From Bacteroidales bacterium (GTDB taxonomy: Bacteria > Bacteroidota > Bacteroidia > Bacteroidales > F082): a stretch of DNA of 64,000 nucleotides. Positions 54,653 through 63,660 of this stretch are shown piece by piece. Below the pieces are notes generated by a model. It did no database searches. It had not been told where the DNA came from and saw nothing but the letters and a program-made list of their open reading frames with translations. A program made the position numbers and the translations under genes. Each line of letters opens with the position of its first letter. Positions within the stretch are counted from its first letter, which is position 1. The stretch is taken from NCBI GenBank assembly GCA_024400425.1, contig JAKSMV010000005.1, forward strand, positions 62,001-126,000, written 5' to 3'.

Positions 54653-55462
54653 ATGTTAGGATCAATCATTGGAGATATCATAGGCTCAAGATTTGAAGGC
54701 TACAACAGCCGAATCAAGACTACGGATTTTGAGCTGTTCGATAAAAGCAGCAAGTTCACCGATGACACCGTGCTGACCGTCGCCGTGGCCGACTGGCTGA
54801 TGCGAGACCCCAAGCATCAACACGCAACTTTGGTCAAGATTATGCAAACATACGGGAGGATGTATCCTGGTGCGGGCTTCAGTCATGCCACTAAAGCATG
54901 GCTCAATAGCGAAGACCCACAGCCTTACGGCTCCTTCACGAATGGAGCCGCCATGCGTGCCAGTCCTGTCGGATGGGCTTTTGAAAGCATGGAAGAGACG
55001 TTGGAAGTAGCGAAACGCTCAGCTGAGGTGTCGCATAACAGTGAGCAAGGCATTACCGCTGCCCAAGCCGTTTCGGCTGCCATATTCATGGCTCGGCATC
55101 AGGCAAACAAAGCAGAAATCAAATCCTTTGTCGAGGAGCGATTCCATTTCGACCTTAATCACACAATCGAAGAAATACGTCCGCACTATGATTTCGATTG
55201 TTCCTGTGAGGGAAGCGTTCCCGAGGCCATCATGGCTTTCATGGATGGCGAAGACTATGAGTCCGTCATCCGTCTGGCCGTTTCGCTGGGTGGCGACAGC
55301 GATACACAAGCCTGTATTGCCGGAGGTATCGCTGAAGCGTATTATGGTTGTATCCCGAAAGAAATCATCAAAAAAGCCGTGCATCATCTGCCTAGCCATT
55401 TCCGCAAAGTCATCACTGACTTTGCCATGGCAACGGAATATAGATTGCCAAAGTTCATTTAA
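54653..55462 (+). CDS. ADP-ribosylglycohydrolase family protein
   Basis: A 269-residue all-helical hydrolase of the DraG/ARH family, which removes ADP-ribose from proteins, nucleic acids or small molecules. The metal-binding elements are visible: GDIIGSRFEGYN near residue 8-18, KFTDDTVLTVAVADWL near 35-50 (Thr-Asp-Asp) and LGGDSDTQACIAGGIAEAYY near 215-235 (Asp-x-Asp). Length is usual. It starts 23 bases after the second methyltransferase-like gene on the same strand and could be co-transcribed with it. Target unknown. Confidence 0.9.
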   Translation: MLGSIIGDIIGSRFEGYNSRIKTTDFELFDKSSKFTDDTVLTVAVADWLMRDPKHQHATLVKIMQTYGRMYPGAGFSHATKAWLNSEDPQPYGSFTNGAAMRASPVGWAFESMEETLEVAKRSAEVSHNSEQGITAAQAVSAAIFMARHQANKAEIKSFVEERFHFDLNHTIEEIRPHYDFDCSCEGSVPEAIMAFMDGEDYESVIRLAVSLGGDSDTQACIAGGIAEAYYGCIPKEIIKKAVHHLPSHFRKVITDFAMATEYRLPKFI

Positions 55463-55508
55463 ATAAAAAAGTTATCAACACCTCTTGCGGGGCGCGGGTA
55501 TTCAGCAT

Positions 55509-55516
55509 TAACTTTG
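55509..55516 (+). promoter_or_regulatory. -7 box of the first lipoprotein gene
   Basis: TAACTTTG followed by CATAG, 36 bases before the ATG at 55552. Confidence 0.55.
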
Positions 55517-55551
55517 CATAGTCGAAAGGCAAACAAGAAGATTTGTTCATC

Positions 55552-56457
55552 ATGAAAAAACGATTTGTCGCTATTATATTAGTCGCATTAGCATTAACTG
55601 GTTGCATTCAAAAACAACCGAACTCTGACTCAAATAAGCAGACTGTGGATTCTGTCACACAACAGAAACCAAGCATTGATAGCTTACTGAATACCATAGT
55701 TAGGCCAAGCCAAATGGAACTGCCGATGGTATGGACTGATACGATTTATGACACTTGCTTCACGAATTGGTCTCACGACAGAAAATATGCCGTGTTTGTT
55801 GGCAGAACTGAGGAAGACAAAATACTTGGAGACCAGCATTTGACATGCTATGGCGTATTAAGCATGGATGAGCGCAACTCCATTTTCCTTTATGATGCCG
55901 GTGAGAACGCCATATCTTTATTGATGACGACAAGCCCAGAAGGGTTCGGCTTGTATCTGCCAAAGATAGACATGAAACGCGATTGGGTATATTATTTCAG
56001 GGAATATGGAGCGACAACCATGAGCTTTATGCGGTATAATCTTAAAACCAAAGAAGAGGAGTTTCTGACAGGTTGCTATTATCAAGTCTTATTTGATGTT
56101 AAACCCAATGGGAACATCTTATTCCAGAATGTGAGAGAAGATGTATTAGTTATTGACACAAGTCTGTTGGAGGATGAAAACGGTTGGCTGGGCTATGTGT
56201 TTTGTGACATTGAAATGACACCGGAAGGGATTTGCGTCAACAAAGGCAAATATTACAACTTTGACGACATGGATACAAAGACAGGAAAAACACTTGACGT
56301 GAGTGAAATGATTATCCTAAATAACAAACAGTATAGACCACGTTGGGAGCCTTCGGATATTGGTGACTTTAATGAGTTCTATGACAAAAAAGGCAATCAT
56401 GTTGGAAGCACATATAATACCATCGAAAGCTATGATGGTTGGAATGGGCAGAAATAA
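55552..56457 (+). CDS. Exported lipoprotein of unknown function
   Basis: A 301-residue lipoprotein (lipobox LALTGCIQK, acylated Cys near residue 18). After an Asn/Ser/Gln-rich linker it has beta-rich sequence with repeated strands (YAVFVGRTEED, GENAISLLMTTSP, DWVYYFREYGATT, EEFLTGCYYQVLF) compatible with a beta-propeller. No family name recognised. It is first of three lipoprotein genes in a row on the plus strand, with the next one starting 19 bases downstream. Confidence 0.7.
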   Translation: MKKRFVAIILVALALTGCIQKQPNSDSNKQTVDSVTQQKPSIDSLLNTIVRPSQMELPMVWTDTIYDTCFTNWSHDRKYAVFVGRTEEDKILGDQHLTCYGVLSMDERNSIFLYDAGENAISLLMTTSPEGFGLYLPKIDMKRDWVYYFREYGATTMSFMRYNLKTKEEEFLTGCYYQVLFDVKPNGNILFQNVREDVLVIDTSLLEDENGWLGYVFCDIEMTPEGICVNKGKYYNFDDMDTKTGKTLDVSEMIILNNKQYRPRWEPSDIGDFNEFYDKKGNHVGSTYNTIESYDGWNGQK

Positions 56458-56476
56458 ACGAAAAAGGAATGTTGGC

Positions 56477-57736
56477 ATGAAAAAGACCATTAGAATTTTG
56501 ACAGCCTTGGTACTTGGTATCATGGTTTATGCTTCATGCGGCAGGAAAAAAGTCGAGAATCCTTGCGTTTATTACGATGAGCTGGTTAATGGCAATAAGG
56601 TTGTTATTTTATTAGACCGACATGTAATAGATGGGAATTCTGCGGATGCGTGTATTTTTCTTTGTAATGATTCAAATACATGGATGGTCAGGCAACCTAT
56701 TTTCATTGGTGAGTTTCTGGAATTGTTCGGTAAAGACTTAAAGAATGCTGTAGCTTGGAATTACTATTATGACGAAACAAAAGGGCCGCACCTGGATTGG
56801 AGGACGATTGTGGCATTTGATGACTATGATTTTGATGGAGAAAAGGAGTTGGCTGTTTGCGGCCATCCACGACCTTTTCGGGAAGGTGTTGAGCGTCATT
56901 GGTTGGATTGCGAGGACTTTACCTTTTATGAACTTACGCAATACGGATATACGGAAATAAATAGTAAAGCATTTGATGAATTGGCCAGCGGCTTATGCAG
57001 GACACATTACGATTTTGACACAATCAACCGTACACTAACGCTGATAGGTGTTGAGAGTGCGTTTGAGGTCGATACATCCATTTTTTATTTTCAAGACGGT
57101 GAAATTGTGGATGTAATAACAAATACTGTCGAGGATGAAATGGATTTATACAACGCTGTTTTAAATGCAGCATCCAGCGAAGATTATCATGAAAACATGA
57201 AAAGCAGTGTAATAGAGGCGGTTTTACCGTTCTGTAAGAGTAAAACAAATTCTGCTGCGGCACAAGCCATCTTGGATTCAGCACGACATGATGATTTAGA
57301 ATCAGCCGAGGCTATTCTGAAGGAAACGATTGACGATTTCATTAGTGACAAAAACATTTGCGGAAACAAAGAATTGCTTTCTCTGCTGAAATGTCTTTAT
57401 GTTATTTATTCCACTTATATCGGTGAGCATTTTGCGGCATATATGGTTTGTGAGCGTTGCACAGAATTAGTAAACTATATGGTGAGCCCTACTAGTGACG
57501 CGAAGGAAATACTAAGCATGGCCGACTGGAGATTTGTCATTTCGGTTCATGCGAAGAATGGAAAGCAGGATGCCTATACAAAACTGCTTGACGAATACTC
57601 TAGCTGGATTATTCGCAAATATGGAGAATACAGTATTGAAGCCAAAAAAAGTGAAGCCATTAGAGTAATAGCTAATGACGAATACCTATATTGGCAGAGG
57701 TATTATGGGCCGATTGACGACAGTTTATGTGAATAA
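56477..57736 (+). CDS. Exported lipoprotein of unknown function
   Basis: A 419-residue lipoprotein; the start MKKTIRILTALVLGIMVYAS with Cys following is preferred to an upstream in-frame ATG at 56360 that overlaps the preceding gene by 98 bases. The first half has VAFDDYDFDGEKELAVCGHP, an EF-hand-like/FG-GAP-like acidic loop (DDYDFDGEKE), consistent with a calcium-binding beta-propeller blade; the second half is helical with Cys-containing TPR-like segments. It is separated from the previous gene by 19 bases. No enzymatic motif. Confidence 0.68.
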   Translation: MKKTIRILTALVLGIMVYASCGRKKVENPCVYYDELVNGNKVVILLDRHVIDGNSADACIFLCNDSNTWMVRQPIFIGEFLELFGKDLKNAVAWNYYYDETKGPHLDWRTIVAFDDYDFDGEKELAVCGHPRPFREGVERHWLDCEDFTFYELTQYGYTEINSKAFDELASGLCRTHYDFDTINRTLTLIGVESAFEVDTSIFYFQDGEIVDVITNTVEDEMDLYNAVLNAASSEDYHENMKSSVIEAVLPFCKSKTNSAAAQAILDSARHDDLESAEAILKETIDDFISDKNICGNKELLSLLKCLYVIYSTYIGEHFAAYMVCERCTELVNYMVSPTSDAKEILSMADWRFVISVHAKNGKQDAYTKLLDEYSSWIIRKYGEYSIEAKKSEAIRVIANDEYLYWQRYYGPIDDSLCE

Positions 57737-57758
57737 ACCTTACAATACACGTTGAAAT

Positions 57759-58706
57759 ATGATTAAACAATGTTTGGCCATTATATTGGCAATGTTGGTC
57801 ACGGCATCATTCTATGGATGCGCCAACGATAGAAAGCAGGGAGAAGAAGTTCAGGACATCAGTCTTAGACAAAAACCCAAGGAAACATGGGATGATTTTC
57901 AGAGGCGTAAAGATTCTCTTTGGACTGTGTTCAATGAATCGACTGACGAAGCAGAGGTTGATAAGGCGAGGGTTATGCTCTTCGATATGGGCTGTAATGC
58001 TGACTGGGGTATGATCGTTTCGACAGATTATGAAAGGCATAAAGCATGTGTTGAAAAGGAGTACCTACAATTTATCTCTGCTCATCCAGAGCAGGAGGCG
58101 CTTTTCCGCGAAGAGAAAGAAAGATGGGAGAATTACCATGAAGCAGTTTCGGCGGTGGCGGAGCTTGAGGACCACGGTAGTAGTGGCGCTTTGTATATCA
58201 CCGGTGTTTTGGAACAAAGCGTGGATCTTTGGCTAGCTTCTTTTCATAACCTTTGGCTATTTGATCAAAACCAAGACATGTCATTTTCGGAAACAATATT
58301 TACTACCCGTATGATTGATGATGCTTATAAGGCATATTTCAAACAGGCTGATGGTTGGGCTAGGTCATACTGCTTTGAAGAGAAAGACGGATTAAAAGAG
58401 CACCATGATGCCTTGGTGCATGAGAGAAAAAGATGGAACGAGTGGATGGCTTTTCGCAAGACGGTTTCAAAGTCTCTGCCAAAGGATATGCGCAAAATAT
58501 ATGATGGCTGCACAAACCTTACGATGAGGACAAAATTGCATCAACTGAAGAATCAAAATGAAGGGCTTGGACTAATGAGTGATGACGTTTCGAATTGTTT
58601 ACTGCCAGATTCCTGTTCCGACAAAGCTTTGTTGGAATATCCAGGATTAAATGTTGTTCTAGAAAAGCATTGTGCTGATTTGAATTGGTATCCCGAATTT
58701 GATTGA
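57759..58706 (+). CDS. Exported lipoprotein of unknown function
   Basis: A 315-residue lipoprotein (ASFYGCAND, Cys near residue 21). The remainder is highly charged and helical with many Trp (WDDFQRRKDSLW, ERWENYHEAV, ERKRWNEWMAF), resembling periplasmic LprI-like or DUF1311-like helical proteins only superficially. It starts 22 bases after the preceding lipoprotein gene. Downstream is an AT-rich gap followed by gene remnants and an insertion element. Confidence 0.66.
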   Translation: MIKQCLAIILAMLVTASFYGCANDRKQGEEVQDISLRQKPKETWDDFQRRKDSLWTVFNESTDEAEVDKARVMLFDMGCNADWGMIVSTDYERHKACVEKEYLQFISAHPEQEALFREEKERWENYHEAVSAVAELEDHGSSGALYITGVLEQSVDLWLASFHNLWLFDQNQDMSFSETIFTTRMIDDAYKAYFKQADGWARSYCFEEKDGLKEHHDALVHERKRWNEWMAFRKTVSKSLPKDMRKIYDGCTNLTMRTKLHQLKNQNEGLGLMSDDVSNCLLPDSCSDKALLEYPGLNVVLEKHCADLNWYPEFD

Positions 58707-58753
58707 TTGTTTATGAAAAAATTCCAAAACGTAAGGAATTATTAGTTTCCTTA

Positions 58754-58883
58754 TTAATGCACATTAACGGTATTATCTATTTTTATTTGCGGATTGTTAT
58801 CAGGTTTTGGTCCACAACGAATAATATGCTTATATTCTGATGTATTACCTCGAAGGTCAGTTACAATAACAGGTAAATAATTA
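58754..58883 (-). pseudogene. Remnant of a minus-strand gene, C-terminal end
   Basis: Read on the minus strand from the insertion element, 42 codons give NYLPVIVTDLRGNTSEYK, HIIRCGPKPDNNPQIK and a stop at 58754-58756. The 5' part is cut off at the IS target site. The family is not recognised; the sequence looks like the end of an exported beta-sandwich protein. Confidence 0.5.
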
Positions 58884-59631
58884 ACGTGAGTTCGATATAA
58901 TCAATCAGAAGATAGTCAATTGGTTATCAGGGCAGGCTTCAACAGAGATGGAAGGTTTCTTAGGGAAGAAGCAGTATGCGGCGATGGCGGCCACGGCATT
59001 GACGATGAAGTTGTTGAACGAGCGGTGCCTTGAATGCTCCAGTTGTGCGATGTTCTTCAGTTCGTCGTTGACCGACTCAATGACCGCCCTTTTGCGAAGC
59101 AGTATCTTGTCGGAGACGCTCATCAGGCAGTTCTTCATGTTGCTCTTCACCTTGGTTATCAGCTGGATGCCATCGACGAACAGTTCCCGGAACAGCTCTT
59201 TTGATATGTGGCCCTTGTCTCCGACCAGCAGCAGCGCGACTCCACGCTCCAGCTTCACGAACCTGCTGTATGACACGGTCTTAGGGAACAGGTGCGTCCA
59301 ATGCCGGCAGACGAATTCAAGGTAGAAATGCTTGAGGCAACGGTGTCCGCCCATGTGGAAGGCGACGAGAATGGTGATGACCTCGGCATCCGAAAGGCGG
59401 TTGGGCTTGTTGCGGTGGCGCTTCCCGCCGGGTTCCTCCAAAGCGTTGTTTTTCACCGTTTCGCTGTAAAACTTGCAGAAATCGTCTGCCAAGCAATAAA
59501 TTTCCGTAATTTTGTCCTCTGATAATAACATAGCGTGCTTTTTTGTGTTGTCTTATTTTTACACTACAAATATACAAAAAATATCGCTATGTTATTCTTT
59601 TTCAAGCAATTATTTTATATCGAACTCACGT
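58884..59631. mobile_element. Internally deleted IS982-family insertion sequence
   Basis: A 748-base element with perfect inverted ends (ACGTGAGTTCGATATAA at the left, its complement at the right) flanked by a 6-base target duplication TAATTA (58878-58883 and 59632-59637). It carries a transposase gene shortened in frame. Intact ends and duplication show that the element moved as a short form, presumably with transposase supplied in trans. Confidence 0.88.
58905..59531 (-). pseudogene. IS982-family transposase with internal deletion
   Basis: 208 residues instead of about 300. The N-terminal part (LADDFCKFYSETVKNN, RLSDAEVITILVAFHMGG) and the C-terminal part (VGDKGHISKELFRELFVDG, KRAVIESVNDELKNIAQLEH) are well conserved, but the segment between LERGVALLL and VGDKGH, roughly 90-95 residues including the first catalytic Asp region, is missing without a frameshift. 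It cannot be an active DDE transposase. Confidence 0.88.
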
Positions 59632-59637
59632 TAATTA

Positions 59638-59729
59638 AAGGCATGTCCGGCACTGCCGAAATCATCACGGAAAACCTGACCGTTTTCGACAGACTGCTCA
59701 ATCCAATCAAAGCCGTAGTGAAACGGTGA
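59638..59729 (+). pseudogene. Remnant of an HlyD-family secretion protein gene
   Basis: The last 30 codons, KGMSGTAEIITENLTVFDRL and LNPIKAVVKR, match the C-terminus of HlyD/membrane-fusion proteins (GMxGTAEI segment). The upstream frame is closed by a stop even if the insertion element is removed, so the gene was truncated before the element arrived. Confidence 0.6.
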
Positions 59730-59779
59730 TTTTCCCCCAATCAGGATAGGTTCTCAAAAACAGTTTCTCGGGATTTTCC

Positions 59780-59787
59780 TATTTTTG
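59780..59787 (+). promoter_or_regulatory. -7 box of prmC
   Basis: TATTTTTG ends 4 bases before the ATG at 59792, so the message should be leaderless if this box is used. Confidence 0.5.
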
Positions 59788-59791
59788 CGGC

Positions 59792-60709
59792 ATGATTGGC
59801 TTTAATCTCACATTTGTCAGGCGATATTTTCGGTCGCAACTCGTCCGGAAGTTCAGCGAGAGGGAGGCGGAACAGCTGCTGCGCATTCTGTTTGAGGACT
59901 TGTTTGGTCTCGACAGAATGAAAATCCTGATGACGCCGACCTTGAGCATCGATGAATTTCAGTATCATCAGATGGAGATGGCTGTCGCCGACTTGCTGAA
60001 CGACAAGCCGATACAATATGTGACGGGCGTGGCCGAGTTCTGCGATTTGAAATTCAAGGTCAACGAATCGGTGCTGATTCCGCGTCCCGAAACGGAGGAA
60101 ATGGTGCAGATGATTTGTACAACCAGTCTCCTATGTCATTCCAACGTAGGATTGCGCGAAGGCATGGAATCTATAGGAGACGGCGCAAAACATCAACCCA
60201 TGAGAATTTGGGACATCGGCACGGGTTCGGGCTGCATCGCTATCGCTTTGGCCAAGCATTTCACTGATGCCGAAGTCTTTGCTTTCGATGTCTCGGAAAA
60301 GGCGCTTCAGGTTGCCGAAAGCAATGCTTTGTTGAATAAGGTGAAGGTGAATTTCGTTCATGATGACGTGCTGAATCCGCATTCCGAAATCTTTTCACAG
60401 CCTGTCGATTTGGTGGTGAGCAATCCGCCGTATGTCTGCGAAAAAGAACGCAAGACGATGGAAAACAACGTGTTGGATTGGGAACCCGAAAACGCGCTTT
60501 TTGTCCCCGATGCCGATCCGCTGCTTTTCTATCGGCAGATTCTACGTCTGTCGAAGAAACAGTTGAGCCCCGATGGTGCAGTGTGGTTCGAAATCAACGA
60601 GGCGATGGGGAAGGAGATGCTTGACTTGTGCCATGCTGAGGGTTTTGCCAAAGCAGAGATTTTTGATGACTTTGCAGGGAAAACGAGAGTTTGCAAGGCA
60701 GGAGTGTAG
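59792..60709 (+). CDS. prmC: Peptide chain release factor N5-glutamine methyltransferase
   Basis: A 305-residue enzyme that methylates the Gln of the GGQ motif in RF1/RF2. The helical N-terminal domain (REAEQLLRILFEDLFGLDR) and SVLIPRPETEEMVQMI lead to the SAM motif RIWDIGTGSGCIAIALA near residue 142 and the substrate-binding NPPY tetrad in VVSNPPYVCEKE near residue 210. Between the two domains (about residues 111-132) is an extra segment TSLLCHSNVGLREGMESIG that is encoded by a repeat element (60126-60181) not present in the usual protein. Whether activity is kept is unknown, though the insertion is in a loop that varies in length. Confidence 0.93.
   Translation: MIGFNLTFVRRYFRSQLVRKFSEREAEQLLRILFEDLFGLDRMKILMTPTLSIDEFQYHQMEMAVADLLNDKPIQYVTGVAEFCDLKFKVNESVLIPRPETEEMVQMICTTSLLCHSNVGLREGMESIGDGAKHQPMRIWDIGTGSGCIAIALAKHFTDAEVFAFDVSEKALQVAESNALLNKVKVNFVHDDVLNPHSEIFSQPVDLVVSNPPYVCEKERKTMENNVLDWEPENALFVPDADPLLFYRQILRLSKKQLSPDGAVWFEINEAMGKEMLDLCHAEGFAKAEIFDDFAGKTRVCKAGV
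60126..60181. repeat. Dispersed repeat inside prmC
   Basis: GTCTCCTAT and ATAGGAGAC bound a 56-base element containing ATGTCATTCCAACGTAGG, related to the intergenic copies at 47951 and 48007. Confidence 0.75.
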
Positions 60710-60765
60710 AAATACCGATATTGAAGAATTATTTGGGGAAAGTTTTGAAGGTTGAGATTTTTTAC

Positions 60766-60773
60766 TAACTTTG
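60766..60773 (+). promoter_or_regulatory. -7 box of the BspA-like gene
   Basis: TAACTTTG, 27 bases before the ATG at 60800, inside a longer frame that opens at 60752. Confidence 0.55.
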
Positions 60774-60799
60774 TCGCCGAAAACTCAACTTTTATTGCT

Positions 60800-63152
60800 A
60801 TGAAAAAGAATATTTTATTTGCTATTGCAGTTGTTTTCTTCTGCATGGGTAGGACTTGGGCCTACGACTTTTCGGCAGTGTGTCCGACGGGGCAAACTTT
60901 GTATTACAACATTACGGATTCCATAAGCCACGAGGTGGAAATGGTGTGCCCGACAGGTGACATCAACCATCCTTGGGAAGGTTTCACAGAGCCATCGGGC
61001 AATATCGTTCTGCCAGAAACGGTGGAATACGATGGCGAGTCCTACACTGTGACCTTGATAGGAATGACGGCTTTTGAGGGATGTTCCAACTTGACGGGCG
61101 ATCTTGTCATTCCAAATTCCGTTACCAAGATTGACTTCTGTGCCTTCGCGGATTGCAGCGGCTTCACAGGCGACTTAGTCATTCCTAGCTCCGTGACCAT
61201 AATTGAAGGTTCTGCCTTCTCTGGCTGTAGCGGTTTCACGGGTGAATTGCTCTTGCCGAATTCCGTGACCACGATTCGAGGATATGCTTTCTCTGGTTGT
61301 AATGGTTTCACAGGCCCGCTTGTCATCCCCAACTCTTTGACCAGGATTGAAGTTGGTACATTCGAAAATTGCACGGGTTTCACGGAATTGGTTATTCCCA
61401 ACTCTTTGACTATCATTGGACCTTGGGCCTTTAAGAATTGTACGGGTTTCGAGGGCGAATTGGTTCTCCCTGAATCCCTAGTCAAGCTTGACTTCAATGC
61501 TTTCGATGGTTGCTCTGGTTTCACGGGCGACCTTGTCATCCCCAACTCTGTGGCTTATATTCGTCGCGATGCATTCCACGGATGTAGCGGTTTTACGGGC
61601 AACTTGGTGATAGGAGAAAGCGTGACTTCGATTGGCGATAGAGCTTTTGCGAACTGCTTCAGATTTTCGGGCAACTTGGTGATGGGTGAGGCTGTAAAGG
61701 AAATCGGCAATGATGCCTTTCGCGGATGCAGAGGCTTTGCCGGTCCTCTCACCTTTGGCGATTCGTTGACATCGATAGGCAATTATGCTTTCAAAGGATG
61801 CGGCCAGTTGTCGGGCAATTTGGTCATCCCAAATTCTGTCACCAGCATAGGCGCCGAGGCATTCTGCCAATGCAGTGGCTTCACGGGCGGCCTGTCTATT
61901 CCAGATTCTGTGACGGTGATTCTCCCTGGCACTTTCCATGGTTGTAGCGGCTTCAATGGACGTCTGGTCATCCCCAATGGCGTGAAGGAAATCGGCAGCG
62001 AGGCTTTCTGTGGCTGTGGCTTCACGGGTGACTTGATCCTGCCTGATTCGTTGACGAATATCAACTCTTCCGCTTTTTATAACTGTAGTGGATTCAGCGG
62101 AGGTCTGGCTATCCCCGACATGGTGAATCGGATTGGGGACCAGGCTTTTTGCAATTGCACCGGCCTTTCGGGCAACTTGACGTTTCCCGATGCAATGACC
62201 GAGATAGGAAGGCATGCTTTCCGCAACTGCAGCGGCCTTATAGGCGACTTGACAATTCCTGATGCGGTGACTATAATTGGGCAACATGCTTTCGATGGTT
62301 GTAGCGGCTTCACGGGCGAATTAGTGATGGGCAAATCGCTGAGGTCGATACAGGAAGCTGCCTTTGAAGATTGCAGTGGCTTGACAAGCTTGACCTTCAA
62401 TGCAAGAAACTGCGCTGAAGCGGACTATATTTTCTGTTCGCTGACCAACTTGAAGGAAATCACCTTCGGGGAAGAAGTTGATACCATTCCAGAATATGCG
62501 TTTTATGGTTGCGGAAGCGTGGAGCGCATCATTTCGAAATGTGAGATTCCGCCTATAGTTGGAACAAATGCCTTCTTTGGCATTCCTGCAACTATCCCTA
62601 TCCAACTTCCAAGGTGCACAACCTCGCTTTATAAAGCCCCTGAAGAATGGAACAGATTCGACAATTATATTCGAAGGCCCGTTTAAATATCAAGTGTTTC
62701 TAGAATCGAATTTTGAGGAAATGGGAAGCGTTTCCATCGCTCAGGAACCTGATTGTGAGGTAAATGCCATAGTTGAGGCAGTGCCGAACGAAGGATGTTA
62801 TTTCACGGTCTGGATGGAGAACGACCGTATCGTGTCGGCCAATCCGAGGTATTCGTTTGCTGTGGACAGAGACCGCCATCTCGTTGCCCATTTCAACACG
62901 ACGGGCGTTGACGATAATGCAGCGGAGGGTATCCAACTCTATCCCAATCCTGCCAATAATGTCTTGACTGTCAGTGGTGAAAACCTCAAGCTGGTTGAGG
63001 TGAGTAATATGATGGGCCAAAGCCTTGAAACCTTCTCTGTAGAAGGTCCGGAAACACGCATCGATATCGGCAAGCTGCCAGTTGGGATATATCTCGTCGG
63101 TATCACTGACGAACATGGGAAACGCTTTGTGAGGAAATTGGTGAAGGAATGA
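60800..63152 (+). pseudogene. BspA-like leucine-rich-repeat protein with T9SS sorting domain, frameshifted
   Basis: The first frame (60800-62686) has a signal peptide (about 1-22) and about twenty LRR_5/BspA-type repeats of 23-24 residues in the pattern GCSGFTGDLVIPNSVTSIG. It ends in a stop at 62686 while a second frame, overlapping from about 62660, continues with FEGPFKYQVFLESNFEEMGS, a beta-sandwich segment and a complete sorting domain (YPNPANNVLTVSG, GIYLVGITDEHGKRF) to 63152. A single-base change near 62665-62675 joins them into a protein of about 783 residues. BspA proteins are adhesins or surface binders. The break may be real or a sequence error. Confidence 0.82.
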
Positions 63153-63163
63153 AGAAAATTCCC

Positions 63164-63171
63164 TACTTTTG
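63164..63171 (+). promoter_or_regulatory. -7 box of rnpB
   Basis: TACTTTTG followed by CAGCG, 6 bases before the presumed RNA 5' end. Confidence 0.65.
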
Positions 63172-63176
63172 CAGCG

Positions 63177-63550
63177 CGATTCAGGCAGACTGTCGCGGGT
63201 CGGGAAAGCCGGCGCGAGGAAAGTCGGGACAGCATAGAGCACCGTACTTCTTAACAGGAAGGTATCTGCGAGGATAACTGCAAGTGCCACAGAAATATAC
63301 CGCCCTGAGCTTGTCGAAGGGTAAGGGTGAAAACGCGAGGTAAGAGCTCACGCATCGGGTGGCGACATTCCGGTGAGGTAAACCATACGGGCTGCAAGTC
63401 CATGTATAGAGACGATGGCTTCTTCGGAAGCCGAAAGGGTCGCTCGCCCGAGTCTCAGGGTAGGGCGCTGGAGCCTGCGGGTGACTGCAGGCCTAGAGAA
63501 ATGACAGTCGCCCCGAAAGGGGAACAGAATCCCGCTTACACGCCGAATCG
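63177..63550 (+). ncRNA. rnpB: RNase P RNA (class A)
   Basis: The catalytic RNA of ribonuclease P, which matures tRNA 5' ends. The P1 helix is formed by CGATTCAGGC (63177-63186) and GCCGAATCG at the 3' end; conserved blocks GAGGAAAGTCGGGACAGC, CAGAAATA, GGTAAGGGTGAAA, CGAGGTAAGAGCTCACG and CAGAATCCCGCTTA follow in the usual order. Length of about 374 bases is normal. A palindrome CCCTGAGCTTGTCGAAGGG at 63303-63321 occupies a variable helix in the middle. A terminator follows at 63557. Confidence 0.93.
63303..63321. repeat. REP-type palindrome inside rnpB
   Basis: CCCTGAGCTTGTCGAAGGG, a palindrome widely dispersed in bacterial genomes, replaces or extends a variable stem of the RNA. Confidence 0.65.
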
Positions 63551-63556
63551 TAACCA

Positions 63557-63586
63557 TAAAAGCCTCGCGAAAGCGGGGCTTTTTTC
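63557..63586 (+). terminator. Intrinsic terminator of rnpB
   Basis: AAAAGCCTCGC GAAA GCGGGGCTTTTTT, one G-U pair, GAAA tetraloop and a T run. Confidence 0.9.
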
Positions 63587-63660
63587 GTGGCACAATAATT
63601 GACCAACTTTAGCCGTTATTTCAAAAAGAAAACGTATTTTCGTCCCAAAATTCTGAACTA

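Noticed and set aside
59638-59760. Minus-strand frame continuing the remnant at 58754 through the target site
   Set aside because: An open minus-strand frame exists there once the element is removed, but the plus-strand HlyD match is stronger, so the minus-strand reading is probably chance.
61478-62287. A 269-codon minus-strand frame with repeats
   Set aside because: It mirrors the leucine-rich repeats of the BspA-like gene; the periodicity is inherited from the sense strand.
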